From Alphaproteobacteria bacterium (lineage in GTDB: Bacteria > Pseudomonadota > Alphaproteobacteria > Micavibrionales > UBA2020): a stretch of DNA of 35,070 bases. The notes below the pieces were generated by a model. That model saw only the letters and a program-made list of their open reading frames with translations, was not told the DNA's origin and ran no database searches. This document shows, piece by piece, positions 15,229 to 23,214 of the stretch. The stretch is from positions 1 through 35,070 of the forward strand of contig JAUXOC010000044.1 of assembly GCA_030682495.1 (NCBI GenBank). The letters are read 5' to 3'. Made by a program: the position numbers and the translations under genes. The number at the start of each line of letters is the position of its first letter. Positions within the stretch are counted from its first letter, which is position 1.

Positions 15229-16239
15229 ATGCGCGAAGACAACTCATCTGCATCGGATCACGGCACGGCGGGCTCTCTTTGGGCCCGCCTGTCGCCGCTT
15301 TACAAGAAGCGGCTGTTGCAGGGCGTTCTCGCATGGCTGCTGCTGACGGGCGTTGTCGGGCTCTGGCTTTTTCTGCGCGCAGAGACAACCGTGCAGGCGT
15401 GGAACGCCCGTATCCCGCAGGCCATCATCGCGCTTGAAAGCGATATCGCCGCCGTACCGCCCCTGAACGGCGATACAGATGCGCCCGCAGATACATCTGT
15501 GAACGGCATGGACGATCCCGTCGCTGTTGCGCTGCCCGCCGGAAAGACCGCGCGCATTGCGATTATTTTAAGCGATGCCGGTTTATCCGAAGCCCCCACG
15601 CTGCGCGCCATGCAAGTCTTGCCGCCGCAGGTTGCTTTTGCTTTTTCACCCTACAGTCCACGCCTGAAGCCGTGGCTGGAACAGGCCGCAGCTGCGGGCC
15701 GCGAGACGTTTATGCTGCTGCCGATGGAGCCGCTGACCTATCCGAAAGACGACCCCGGGCCGCGCGCACTGCTGTCGCGCAAAAGCGAAAATGAAAACCA
15801 CGCCAATCTGCAATGGTTGCTGTCGCACGGTACAACGACCGGCGTGATGAATTTTATGGGGTCGCGCTTTATGGCCGACCGGCGCAACATGCTGCCGGCG
15901 TTCGACCAGATCAAACGGCGCGGGCTTATTTTTGTCGAAAACCCGTCGATGGCCGGTTTGCAATCCGCGGCGAGTTTTGCCGAGGAAGCGGGCGTCCCCT
16001 ATCTCTCCGCCGAAGTGCAGATTGACCAGCAAGCAGATGAAACCGCCCTGCGCCGCCAGCTGTTCCTGCTTGAAAAGGCCGCTGGCGAAAAAGGCTTTGC
16101 CATCGGCGTCGCCGCCCCCTACCCCGTCACGCTGGACGTTCTGCCCAAATGGGCGGAGAGCCTTGCGGCGCGCGGATTTACCCTGACCGCACCGTCCGCC
16201 CTGCTGAAAAACGGCGCACCCAAAACAAGGACGCCCTGA
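15229..16239 (+). CDS. Divergent polysaccharide deacetylase family protein (YibQ-like)
   Basis: This 336-residue protein has one N-terminal membrane anchor (about 29-49, GVLAWLLLTGVVGLWLFL) and a periplasmic divergent polysaccharide deacetylase domain (PF04748 type). Seen are IAIILSDAGLS, VAFAFSPYSP, ETFMLLPMEPLTYPKDDPGP, GVMNFMGSRFMADRR, GLIFVENPS and FAIGVAAPYPVTLDVL. Most relatives have DDxG where this reads SDAG, so a metal-binding position is weakened. The substrate of the family is not established. It is fixed in the envC-ctpA-yibQ-rppH string, so a cell-wall role is likely. There is no clear ribosome binding site; translation probably follows from ctpA, 11 nt upstream. Confidence 0.88.
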   Translation: MREDNSSASDHGTAGSLWARLSPLYKKRLLQGVLAWLLLTGVVGLWLFLRAETTVQAWNARIPQAIIALESDIAAVPPLNGDTDAPADTSVNGMDDPVAVALPAGKTARIAIILSDAGLSEAPTLRAMQVLPPQVAFAFSPYSPRLKPWLEQAAAAGRETFMLLPMEPLTYPKDDPGPRALLSRKSENENHANLQWLLSHGTTTGVMNFMGSRFMADRRNMLPAFDQIKRRGLIFVENPSMAGLQSAASFAEEAGVPYLSAEVQIDQQADETALRRQLFLLEKAAGEKGFAIGVAAPYPVTLDVLPKWAESLAARGFTLTAPSALLKNGAPKTRTP

Positions 16240-16240
16240 C

Positions 16241-16738
16241 ATGAACCAGATTTCGTCCGAACGCGACGATGCGCTTTACCGCCCTTGCGTCGGGATTACG
16301 CTGTTCAACCCCGCCGGTCTGGTTTTCGTAGGTGAACGTCTCGACAACCGCGGCGCATGGCAAATGCCGCAAGGCGGGATTGATGCGGGCGAAGACATCG
16401 ACATCGCCGCTTTCCGTGAAATGGAAGAAGAAATCGGCACCCGCAGCGCCCGCCTGCTCGGCATGATCGACGACTGGATTTACTACGACATTCCCGCCCC
16501 CACCGCGCAAAAACTGTGGAACAACCGTTATCGCGGCCAGCGGCAGAAATGGGTGGCGATGGCGTTTACCGGCACGGATGCCGACATCCGCCTCGATGCT
16601 TTTTCGCATCCGGAATTCGCACAGTGGAAATGGGTGCCGCTCACTGCGCTGCTCGACCACGTTGTGCCGTTCAAGCGCGATGTTTACAGCCGTGTGATTG
16701 CCGAATTTGAGCCCTTCGCCCGCAATTTCGGCGCATAA
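16241..16738 (+). CDS. rppH: RNA 5'-pyrophosphohydrolase
   Basis: RppH removes pyrophosphate from 5'-triphosphate mRNA and so starts 5'-end-dependent decay. The 165-residue protein begins YRPCVGITLFNPAGLVFVG and has a full Nudix box: GGIDAGE, then REMEEEIG, matching Gx5Ex7REUxEExGU. WNNRYRGQRQKW and EFAQWKWVPL are RppH/IalA family signatures. The start codon comes 1 nt after the previous stop (TGACATG), so translation is coupled. Confidence 0.96.
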   Translation: MNQISSERDDALYRPCVGITLFNPAGLVFVGERLDNRGAWQMPQGGIDAGEDIDIAAFREMEEEIGTRSARLLGMIDDWIYYDIPAPTAQKLWNNRYRGQRQKWVAMAFTGTDADIRLDAFSHPEFAQWKWVPLTALLDHVVPFKRDVYSRVIAEFEPFARNFGA

Positions 16739-16755
16739 GCGCAACGGAGACTTTT

Positions 16756-17502
16756 ATGCCGCTAATCCCGCTTGGCGATGACAACCATCACCGTGACAAC
16801 CACTGGCTGAACTGGACGTTTATCATCGCGGCGGTGGGCGTGATGGCCTATGCCCTTTACAAAGATCATGGCTTCACGCTTGCGGCGCTGGAGCCGTGGA
16901 TGCTCCATGCAGGCGCAGATGTCGCCGCGAACAAGGCGGACATGCAGCGCCTTGGCGCAAGTCTTTTCATGCATCAAAATCCGTTCTTGCTCGGGCTTTA
17001 TCTCTATATGCTCTGGATGCTGGGCGATAACGTCGAATACATCATGGGGCATCTGCGCTATCTGGTTTTCTTTCTGCTGATGGGCGCGGGCGCGCTGGTG
17101 GCACAATTAAAATGGGGTATGGATGGTGACACCCTGCCCGCCATCGGCATTGGCGGCGCTGCCTTTGCCGTGATGGGCGCCTATATCGCCTGCTTTCCCA
17201 AGATCAAAGTCGATATGATCTATTGGTTTCAGGAAACCACGATGAGCGTCAAATGGCTGCCGGCGATTTATCTTGCCGCCGATCTTGGTTTTGGCCTGTG
17301 GTGGAGCGTCGAGACATGGCCCGCCTATTACGATATCCCCGACCTGCAATATCTGCGCATTTCGGCCACCCACTTCGGTGCTTTCTGGGTCGGATATATT
17401 CTGTATTTCATTTTCCGCGACCGCAGCGTCATCATCGACCTGCCTCTGCACAAACGCCAGCTGGATCGCAGCGGCGAAGGCCATGAATGGGATCATAGCT
17501 AA
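16756..17502 (+). CDS. Rhomboid-family membrane protein lacking catalytic residues (pseudoprotease)
   Basis: This 248-residue polytopic protein has the rhomboid framework: the start PLIPLGDDN, WMLGDNVEYIMGHLRYLVFF, GAAFAVMGAYIACFPKIKV and the late helix ISATHFGAFWVGYILYF. The nucleophile motif GxSG reads G131-I-G133-G134, so the serine is glycine. The His and Asn of the HxxxN oxyanion segment are replaced by Leu and Tyr (FLLGLYLYMLWMLGDN). H206, matching the dyad histidine, remains. It should therefore bind, but not cut, membrane proteins, like other rhomboid pseudoproteases. ACGGAGA precedes the start. It ends the rsfS-to-rppH run and is followed by a strong terminator. Confidence 0.82.
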   Translation: MPLIPLGDDNHHRDNHWLNWTFIIAAVGVMAYALYKDHGFTLAALEPWMLHAGADVAANKADMQRLGASLFMHQNPFLLGLYLYMLWMLGDNVEYIMGHLRYLVFFLLMGAGALVAQLKWGMDGDTLPAIGIGGAAFAVMGAYIACFPKIKVDMIYWFQETTMSVKWLPAIYLAADLGFGLWWSVETWPAYYDIPDLQYLRISATHFGAFWVGYILYFIFRDRSVIIDLPLHKRQLDRSGEGHEWDHS

Positions 17503-17541
17503 AATTTTATCTCGCCGCGGGATGACTGAAATAACCTCTGC

Positions 17542-17578
17542 AAAAAAAACGGCTCCAAATATCGGAGCCGTTTTTTTT
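17542..17578. terminator. Strong bidirectional intrinsic terminator
   Basis: CGGCTCC (17550-17556) and GGAGCCG (17564-17570) form a 7-bp stem over a 7-nt loop. A8 stands on one side and T8 on the other, so it works in both directions. It ends the rhomboid transcript on the plus strand and the tolB transcript on the minus strand. Confidence 0.93.
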
Positions 17579-17594
17579 GACTTATTGAAGTCGA

Positions 17595-18920
17595 TTACTT
17601 GTTCAGCGGCGACCATGCGGGGTCGGAGCCGTCTTGCGGCGTGACCACGCGCTGTTCGTTAAAGCCGGTCAGATCGATGGTATAGACCTGTGCGCTGCGG
17701 CCGGTGCGGCGCGCGCCGGTCGGGCTTTCCTTGAAGTACGCAAGGACGCGGCCGTTGGGCGACCATGTCGGGCCTTCGACGTGGAAGGCCTGCGTAATCA
17801 GACGCTCGCCCGAGCCATCGGGGCGGATGACGCCGATATAAAACTGCCCCTTGAGCATTTTGGTGAAAGCAATCAAATCGCCGCGTGGCGACCAGACGGG
17901 GTTGGCATAGCGCCCTTCACCGAAAGTAATGCGCTTGGCAGCGCCGCCGCTTGCGCTCATGACGTAAATCTGCTGCGTGCCGCCACGATCGGATTCAAAC
18001 GCCACCTGCGCGCCGTCGGGGGCGAAGCTGGGGCTGGTATTGATCGAGCTATCGTTGGTCAGCTGGCGCACCGCGCGCGATGACAGATCCAGCGTGTAAA
18101 TATCGCTGTTGCCGTTTTTGGACAGCGACATGATCACGCGGCGGCCATCGGGCGAGAAACGCGGCGCAAAGGTCATACCGGGGAAATCGCCCAGCAGTTC
18201 CTGCTTGCCGGTGTCGATATTATATACATACACACGCGGCTTGTTGTTGTAGTACGCCATGTAGGTGATTTTCTGCTCGGTCGGCGAAAAACGCGGGGTC
18301 AGCACCAGCGTGCGGCCATCGGTCAGAAAGCGGTGGTTTTCGCCGTCCTGATCCATGATGGCGAGGCGTTTTTCACGCGCATTCGCAGGCCCGCTTTCGG
18401 CGATATACACAAGGCGGCTGTCGAAATAGCCTTCTTCGCCCGTGATGCGTTTATAAATGGCATCGGAAATGATATGCGCAATGCGGCGCCAGTTGGCGGG
18501 CGTCGTCATATAGGCCGTGCCGACCATCTGCTGTTCGGCAAAAACATCCCACAGGCGGAATTCAACGCGGGTTTTACCATCCGGCGTTTTGCTGAGAACG
18601 CCGGTCACCAGCGCCTGCGCGTTGATGGTGCGCCATTCGCCGAAACGCGGCCCCGCCTGCGCCGAGGCGGCATCCTGAATGAAAGAGCGCTGATCCAGCG
18701 TACGAAACAAGCCCGAGCGGTTGAGGTTGGCTGAAATCACCTGCGTCATCTTGCGGCCAAGCTCGTCATCTGTTCCCTTGAAGTCGGGAATGGCGATGGG
18801 CATCGGCTTTGCCTGTCCGCGCGTGACGTCAATCTTCAATTCCGCCGCAGCGGGAGCCGCAAAACCAGCCAAGCCCAGCATCAAAACCAGCGCCAGAAAA
18901 ATACCATAAGATTTTTGCAT
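17595..18920 (-). CDS. tolB: Tol-Pal system beta-propeller protein TolB
   Basis: TolB has 441 residues: a signal peptide (to about 27, ending PAAA), an N-terminal domain (about 28-160, [18 protein letters not shown]) and a six-bladed propeller with WD-like repeats such as [21 protein letters not shown] and PAWSPLNK at the end. It is a periplasmic protein that cycles between TolA and Pal during constriction. Two ATG codons stand in tandem (18921-18923 and 18918-18920); the second has the better distance from AGAGG. It is the last gene of the operon: the terminator at 17542-17578 follows and no pal gene is present. Confidence 0.95.
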   Translation of the reverse strand: MQKSYGIFLALVLMLGLAGFAAPAAAELKIDVTRGQAKPMPIAIPDFKGTDDELGRKMTQVISANLNRSGLFRTLDQRSFIQDAASAQAGPRFGEWRTINAQALVTGVLSKTPDGKTRVEFRLWDVFAEQQMVGTAYMTTPANWRRIAHIISDAIYKRITGEEGYFDSRLVYIAESGPANAREKRLAIMDQDGENHRFLTDGRTLVLTPRFSPTEQKITYMAYYNNKPRVYVYNIDTGKQELLGDFPGMTFAPRFSPDGRRVIMSLSKNGNSDIYTLDLSSRAVRQLTNDSSINTSPSFAPDGAQVAFESDRGGTQQIYVMSASGGAAKRITFGEGRYANPVWSPRGDLIAFTKMLKGQFYIGVIRPDGSGERLITQAFHVEGPTWSPNGRVLAYFKESPTGARRTGRSAQVYTIDLTGFNEQRVVTPQDGSDPAWSPLNK

Positions 18921-18946
18921 CATTGACCTCTGTGTGTTCAATATAA

Positions 18947-19789
18947 CTAGAACATCTCGCGCGGATTAAAGTTCACGGTTGTTGTCTTCCAGACATCATA
19001 TTTATCAGCCGGAAGTTCAAAAGGCGAGCACAAAGGGTTGCGCACAGCCCGAAGCGCGCTGTCTGCCGCCGCGCGGAAGAAGGTATCGCGGTTATACCGC
19101 GCCATATCCACGACCCGTGCGTCACGCAAGGTGCGGTCGGGATTGATAACCATAAAAATCTCGACGTCCAAGTCCTGTGCATCCTTGGCGCCGAAAGGCA
19201 CGTTCCAGCACCGCTCCAGCTGGCTGCGCAGGGCGTCTTCTTCGCGCATGGTCATTTTCTGGCCGAGCGGTGCCTGCGCGCCATCCACGGGGGTTGCGGT
19301 CTTCAGCCCCATATCCGGCTGATCGGTCGCGCTGGGCGGCGTCCGTTTCGGGTCGGCAAGGTTTTTGAGCAGGGAATTGAAATCACGTTCCGGCTCTTTC
19401 GGCTTGGCGGTTTCTTTTTTCTCGTCCTTTTTGGGCGGCGGTTTTTTATCCGGCTTGGCGAGCGGGTCTACCTCCGGCTTGGTATCCTTTTTCGGCTCTT
19501 CTTTTTTGGGCACGGGCTCGGGCTTTTTGGGTGCGGGCGGCACCGCCTCCTTGGCCGTGTTTTTCGGCGCGGGCGGTGGCGGTTCTTCCTTTTTCTCTTC
19601 TTTCTTGTCCGGCTTGGGCGCGGGCGGCGCAACCTTGGTGGTTTCGGTCACTTTGCCGATTTCGACGAATTCAACCATCATCGGCGCGGGGATCGCGAGG
19701 TCTTTTTTGATCCACGGCAAGCTGACCATCGCAGCCAGAACGACCGCGGCGTGAAAGCCTGTTGAAATGGTAAGCGACGATAGACGCAT
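18947..19789 (-). CDS. tolA: Tol-Pal system protein TolA
   Basis: The 280-residue protein has an N-terminal anchor (about 5-25, [19 protein letters not shown]), a long Pro/Lys/Glu-rich spacer (about 50-150, including runs like [13 protein letters not shown]) and a C-terminal domain with [39 protein letters not shown] and a second Cys in NPLCSPF. It spans the periplasm and couples TolQR energy to the outer membrane. The ATG at 19787-19789 is selected because AGGAGG stands 4 nt upstream; longer readings have no such site. A palindromic element separates it from tolR. Confidence 0.93.
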   Translation of the reverse strand: MRLSSLTISTGFHAAVVLAAMVSLPWIKKDLAIPAPMMVEFVEIGKVTETTKVAPPAPKPDKKEEKKEEPPPPAPKNTAKEAVPPAPKKPEPVPKKEEPKKDTKPEVDPLAKPDKKPPPKKDEKKETAKPKEPERDFNSLLKNLADPKRTPPSATDQPDMGLKTATPVDGAQAPLGQKMTMREEDALRSQLERCWNVPFGAKDAQDLDVEIFMVINPDRTLRDARVVDMARYNRDTFFRAAADSALRAVRNPLCSPFELPADKYDVWKTTTVNFNPREMF

Positions 19790-19812
19790 ACCCCTCCTGC
19801 CCGTCTGACAAT

Positions 19813-19959
19813 TAAGGCGTGTCCGCAAATGCGCTGGAACGTCGCAAAGGCGCGGTTTTTCGAGAACCGGCGCGCAGCGTACCGGAGGTACGTGAGCACC
19901 GGAAGCACAGAAAAGCCGCGATCTTGCAAGTTCCAGTTAGCATTTGAGGACACGCCTTA
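19813..19959. mobile_element. MITE-like palindromic element inserted between tolR and tolA
   Basis: A 143-bp sequence (19815-19957) is flanked by TA on both sides and has perfect ends AGGCGTGTCC / GGACACGCCT. The two halves are near-complete inverted copies along their whole length (CAAATGC, TGGAAC, TTGCAA/GTCGCAA, CGCGG, CTTTTC/TTTTTC, CGTACC), meeting at GTACC-GGA-GGTAC. Removing the element and one TA rejoins the tolR stop TAA to a 22-nt spacer with AGGAGG and the tolA ATG. TA duplication is typical of IS630/Tc1-mariner elements, so this is probably a non-autonomous relative. It carries no gene. Transcribed, it would fold into a very long hairpin. Confidence 0.75.
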
Positions 19960-20406
19960 CTTTTTGCCCGATGCCGTCGGGTCGGTAACCAGCGCGATTT
20001 TGGTGAAGCCCATACGGCTGACCGCCGCCATGACTTCCATCACCTTGCCGTAGTCAAGACGCTGGTCAGCCTTGATATAGACGCGGCGGTCGGTGGTTTC
20101 GGCGGCCAGTGCCTGCATCATGCCCGCCATGCGATCCATCGTAACCTTGGTTTCGCCGATAAAAATATTGCCGTTGCGGTCAAGCGCAATTTCAAGCGGC
20201 GCGTTGTCTTGCTGGCCAATCGCTTTCGCATCGGTCTTGGGCAGATCGATCTGCACACCCGCGGTCAGCAGCGGCGCGGTAATCATAAAAATCACCAGCA
20301 GCACCAGCATCACGTCCACAAACGGCGTGACGTTGATCTCTGACATCACGCCGTGCGCGCGTCTGCGCCGGCCGACGCCGCCCGCATTGCCGAGCTTGGC
20401 GCCCAT
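19957..20406 (-). CDS. tolR: Tol-Pal system protein TolR
   Basis: The 149-residue ExbD/TolR protein has a short basic N-terminus (GRRRRAHG), then [20 protein letters not shown] with the ion-path aspartate (D32) in the single membrane helix. The periplasmic domain includes the hallmark [17 protein letters not shown] and ends [11 protein letters not shown]. It forms the proton-driven motor with TolQ. Its start overlaps the tolQ stop (TGATG). Its stop codon TAA is made from the TA target and the first base of the inserted element, and the same codon would be restored if the element were removed. Confidence 0.96.
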   Translation of the reverse strand: MGAKLGNAGGVGRRRRAHGVMSEINVTPFVDVMLVLLVIFMITAPLLTAGVQIDLPKTDAKAIGQQDNAPLEIALDRNGNIFIGETKVTMDRMAGMMQALAAETTDRRVYIKADQRLDYGKVMEVMAAVSRMGFTKIALVTDPTASGKK

Positions 20407-21143
20407 CAGCGCTTCCCCTGCTGTTCAAAGTGGCGGCCGAGAATGGCGCTGAATTCAGTCGAAAAAGCATCCATCCGGTCATTATAGCGATTGAGATCGG
20501 TCGAAAATTTGTTATAGGCCACCACCGCCGGAATAGCCGCGACAAGGCCGATGGCGGTTGCGAACAAAGCCTCGGCAATACCGGGGGCAACAACGGCAAG
20601 GCTGGTGTTTTGCGTGTTCGCGATGGCGGCAAAGCTGTTCATGATCCCCCAGACCGTACCGAACAGGCCGATAAACGGCGCCGTCGAACCAACGGTGGCG
20701 AGAAAGGTCATGTTGCGCTCGAGCTTGTTAAGCTCTTTACCGATCGCTGTCACCATGGCGCGGTCGATACGCTGCTGCAACCCCGCGCGCAAATCGCCGT
20801 CGAAATGCACGGTGCTGTCGGCAGAAAGTTTCCATTCATTCATGCCCGTGCAAAAGATGGATGCCATCGGATCATCCGCTTTGTTCTGGAGCTTTTTATA
20901 CAGCTTTTCGAGCGCTTCGCCCGACCAGAATGCGGCTTCGAATTTATTGGCCTTGTAGTTAATGGTCTTGAAGCTGATCCATTTGTCGAAAATAATCGCC
21001 CAGCACCAAATGGACGATGCGGACAAGACCAGCATGACCGATTTGACGATGATGTCGGCCTGCAGGAACAAACCCCAGACAGACATATCATGATGAACAG
21101 TACCGGCAAGCTGCGTGGCCTGAATAGCGGTGGTCGGATCCAT
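20406..21143 (-). CDS. tolQ: Tol-Pal system protein TolQ
   Basis: TolQ has 245 residues and three membrane helices: about 23-50, then a pair at about 145-170 ([20 protein letters not shown]) and 180-210 ([20 protein letters not shown]). These two contain the conserved proton-path Thr/Gly residues. A cytoplasmic domain with an RIDRAM helix lies between. GGGGAG precedes the ATG. It follows ybgC by 9 nt and overlaps tolR, so these genes form one transcript. Confidence 0.96.
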   Translation of the reverse strand: MDPTTAIQATQLAGTVHHDMSVWGLFLQADIIVKSVMLVLSASSIWCWAIIFDKWISFKTINYKANKFEAAFWSGEALEKLYKKLQNKADDPMASIFCTGMNEWKLSADSTVHFDGDLRAGLQQRIDRAMVTAIGKELNKLERNMTFLATVGSTAPFIGLFGTVWGIMNSFAAIANTQNTSLAVVAPGIAEALFATAIGLVAAIPAVVAYNKFSTDLNRYNDRMDAFSTEFSAILGRHFEQQGKR

Positions 21144-21152
21144 AATCTCCCC

Positions 21153-21557
21153 TTAAACCTCTGATTTAAATAAATCTCGAACGACTTGCGGTAATCTAAC
21201 AGCTTTCAGGGCGTTATCAATACAGACCAGCGTCACTTTTATTTCACATATCAACAAATCACCGAAATAAATATCCTGCTGCATGTCCATACTCGCCCCG
21301 CCCAGGCGGCTGATACAGGTTTTGACGACCAAAAGATCGTCCAGCTTGGCGGGGGCACGAAAATTTATGGTCATAGAGACAACGGCGAAGGCGATGCCTT
21401 GTTCCCTGAACAGCCGGGCATGTTCGAACCCCGCATCGCGCAGCATTTCGGTACGCCCCCGCTCGGCAAAGCGGATATAGCTGGCGTGGTAGACAATCCC
21501 GCCGGCATCGGTGTCTTCATAATAGACGCGGACAGGAAGTTCGTGGATTTTGCTCAT
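21153..21557 (-). CDS. ybgC: Tol-Pal-associated acyl-CoA thioesterase YbgC
   Basis: The 134-residue hot-dog thioesterase has the active-site segment YYEDTDAGGIVYHASYIRFA, with the catalytic aspartate in DTDAGG and the H of VYH. ERGRTEMLRDAG follows. YbgC hydrolyses acyl-CoA or acyl-ACP and is bound to phospholipid synthesis at the inner membrane. It is the usual first gene of the tol operon. The ribosome binding site is weak (AAGAAG). Upstream lies the transporter/GIY-YIG island rather than ruvB, which often neighbours it. Confidence 0.95.
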   Translation of the reverse strand: MSKIHELPVRVYYEDTDAGGIVYHASYIRFAERGRTEMLRDAGFEHARLFREQGIAFAVVSMTINFRAPAKLDDLLVVKTCISRLGGASMDMQQDIYFGDLLICEIKVTLVCIDNALKAVRLPQVVRDLFKSEV

Positions 21558-21620
21558 TTTTTTCTTCTTTTGGGGGCGGTTTTCCGGATTTTACCGGATT
21601 CCCCCGCCCTGTCGAGCGAA

Positions 21621-21648
21621 TTGCAAAGTGCCGTGCTTATACTATACT
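21621..21648 (+). promoter_or_regulatory. Candidate promoter of the membrane transporter gene
   Basis: TTGCAA (21621-21626), a 16-nt spacer and TATACT (21643-21648) stand about 160 nt before the transporter start. They predict a leader of about 150 nt that holds three hairpins. Confidence 0.45.
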
Positions 21649-21684
21649 TTCTTTTTCCGAACCTGCCATGCCGCCGAAGGGCCG

Positions 21685-21754
21685 CAGCGTAAAGCGCTGT
21701 TTATATGAAGGTGCGCGCAAAGCGCACACGGCCAGCCCCCGCCCTTCGGCGGGG
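21685..21754 (+). other. Structured leader: three consecutive hairpins
   Basis: Three perfect hairpins follow one another in the predicted leader: CAGCG-TAAAG-CGCTG (21685-21699), GTGCGC-GCAAA-GCGCAC (21711-21727) and CCCCGCC-CTTC-GGCGGGG (21737-21754). None has a T-run. An open frame crosses the region from an ATG at 21705 in phase with the transporter, but it lacks a ribosome binding site and reads as a basic, low-quality peptide. I take it as non-coding leader. Confidence 0.4.
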
Positions 21755-21806
21755 TGGAAAGACGCGGTTAAGAAAGAAATCTATTGGTGCTGTCAGAAAG
21801 GCTGCC

Positions 21807-22661
21807 ATGTTCGCCCATTTTCTTTTGCTGTTGTTGTTCCTGCTCACCATCGCGCATCTGGTGACGCTGAAAATTTGCAGCGTCCGGCTCGACCACCGCA
21901 CCGCGCCGGTCTTTGTCAGCCTCTGGGTGCTGGCAGGGCTGGCCGCCACCGCGCCCGCTTTTATGCCGCTCTGGGCGGAGGGATACGCATTTCTCCTCGC
22001 CCATCCCGTCATGGCTGCACTGGCGGCGGGCAAGGGCGTGATGCTCTATGTCCTTCTGGTCGTCAGCCAGCAATTGATGCAGATCAGCCTGTCGTCGCGG
22101 CATTACGTGACGCCGCTGGCGGTGGGGATTTTGTCGGTCAGCAATGCGTTTCTGGGCGAACAGCTCTCGGCAGGGCAATGGGCTTCGGCGCTGGGGCTTT
22201 GCGCGCTCGCCGCCGCGTTTTTCTTCAAGGGGCATCTGGCCGATCTCGACCGCAGATCGCGCATTCATTACGCAACGCTGGTCGGCATTTCTGTTCTGCT
22301 CGGTTCGCTTGACCATGTGCTGCTGTCGAAAGGGATGAACTGGTGCACGCTGCTCGCCGTATCTCATATCGTTTTGCTGCTGCTCGCCATCGTGCTGTTG
22401 CACCGGCAGGCGGCGGTATGGAAGACCGCCCTCTTCGCTCTCCCCGCCGTGCTGGCAGGGCTGACCTATGCGGCGACGGAGCTGGTGAAATTCTATCAAC
22501 AAGTCACCATCAACCCCGTGACCGCCGTTGTCACCGTGCAGGCCTCGACCAAGCCCGTCATCATGCTCCTCGCCGCCCTCGTCTGGAAAGAACGCACCGC
22601 GCGCGAACAACTGGTTTGGGGTGTGCTGGCGTTATTGGTGATGTTGCCGTTGTTTTTATAA
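21807..22661 (+). CDS. Multi-spanning membrane protein, EamA/DMT-like transporter
   Basis: This 284-residue protein has about nine or ten hydrophobic helices with short loops, matching the two-times-five-helix EamA (drug/metabolite transporter) design. The second half shows the usual close: AVVTVQASTKPVIMLLAALV, then WKERTAREQLVWGVLALLVM. The first half includes LAVGILSVSNAFLGEQLSAGQW, the same kind of segment. Substrate cannot be told. The ATG at 21807 is preferred to the one at 21705 because AGAAAGG lies 6 nt upstream and the protein then begins in a membrane helix. It sits on the opposite strand to its neighbours, in an island between ybgC and ruvB. Confidence 0.75.
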   Translation: MFAHFLLLLLFLLTIAHLVTLKICSVRLDHRTAPVFVSLWVLAGLAATAPAFMPLWAEGYAFLLAHPVMAALAAGKGVMLYVLLVVSQQLMQISLSSRHYVTPLAVGILSVSNAFLGEQLSAGQWASALGLCALAAAFFFKGHLADLDRRSRIHYATLVGISVLLGSLDHVLLSKGMNWCTLLAVSHIVLLLLAIVLLHRQAAVWKTALFALPAVLAGLTYAATELVKFYQQVTINPVTAVVTVQASTKPVIMLLAALVWKERTAREQLVWGVLALLVMLPLFL

Positions 22662-22669
22662 ACCTATCT

Positions 22670-22754
22670 CGTCACACTGGCGCAGGCCGGTGTCCAGTTC
22701 CAACGATTGCGCTTGCGGCTGTTTTTCTGGATTCCGGCCTTCGCGGGAATGACG
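22670..22754. repeat. Intergenic repeat copy A (paired 28-nt units)
   Basis: Two inverted 28-nt units (22670-22697 and 22727-22754) share the ends CGTCA...TCCAG and the core AGGCCGG, with a 29-nt spacer. Each unit is itself a small hairpin whose outer bases change in a compensating way (CACTGG/CCGGTG versus TTCC/GGAA). It begins 8 nt after the transporter stop. Confidence 0.85.
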
Positions 22755-22782
22755 GGAACAGGATAACGGACACAAAACCGGC

Positions 22783-22867
22783 CGTCACACCGGCGAAGGC
22801 CGGTGTCCAGCTCTCACCGCTGAACTTGCGGATGGTTTTCTGGATTCCGGCCTGCTCCGGAATGACG
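22783..22867. repeat. Intergenic repeat copy B (paired 28-nt units)
   Basis: This has the same structure as copy A: units at 22783-22810 and 22840-22867 with a 29-nt spacer that resembles that of A (CTTGCGG and TTTTCTGG shared). Its right unit ends 2 nt before the stop codon of the minus-strand GIY-YIG gene. Confidence 0.85.
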
Positions 22868-22869
22868 GG

Positions 22870-23160
22870 TTATTGGCAAATGTCCGTGTATAAATCACGC
22901 CAGTCGGGGTTGGATTTTTCGATCAGTCGTATCTTCCACTCCCGCTGCCACTCTTTGATCTGCTTTTCCCGCTGGATGGCCGTCTCGGCTGTGTCATGCA
23001 ATTCAAAATAAACCAGCGCGTTCACACTATACTTTTTTGTGAAGCCGGGAATCGTCTTGGCTTTATGTTCATACACACGCTTGACCAGATCAGACGTCAC
23101 GCCCGCATAAAGTGTTCCGTTACGCCGACTGGCAAGGATATAAACAAAAAACCGTTTCAC
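22870..23160 (-). CDS. GIY-YIG domain protein (URI-type putative endonuclease)
   Basis: The 96-residue single-domain protein has the GIY-YIG elements VYILA (6-10) and LYAGVT (17-22), R28 and H32 in LVKRVYEH, and the metal-binding E65 in IQREKQIKEW. The usual ending WKIRLIEKSNPDWRDLY follows. Such stand-alone proteins are annotated as excinuclease-C-like nucleases of unknown role. It starts at GTG with no clear ribosome binding site; the 28-nt unit C ends only 8 nt upstream. Copy B begins 2 nt after its stop. The gene is thus enclosed by the repeats, and its position between ruvB and ybgC looks inserted. Cleavage activity is inferred from the family. Confidence 0.9.
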   Translation of the reverse strand: MKRFFVYILASRRNGTLYAGVTSDLVKRVYEHKAKTIPGFTKKYSVNALVYFELHDTAETAIQREKQIKEWQREWKIRLIEKSNPDWRDLYTDICQ

Positions 23161-23168
23161 AAACTGAC

Positions 23169-23196
23169 CGTCACACTGGCGCAGGCCGGTGTCCAG
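23169..23196. repeat. Single 28-nt repeat unit (copy C)
   Basis: One unpaired unit is identical to the left unit of copy A over all 28 bases. It occupies most of the gap between the GIY-YIG start (23160) and the ruvB stop (23215). Confidence 0.85.
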
Positions 23197-23214
23197 AAAA
23201 CACGCCGCAAAAAA

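Noticed and set aside
22670-22867. Repeat copies A and B as a two-repeat CRISPR array
   Set aside because: Units alternate in orientation, the spacers are related to each other, and no cas gene is present.
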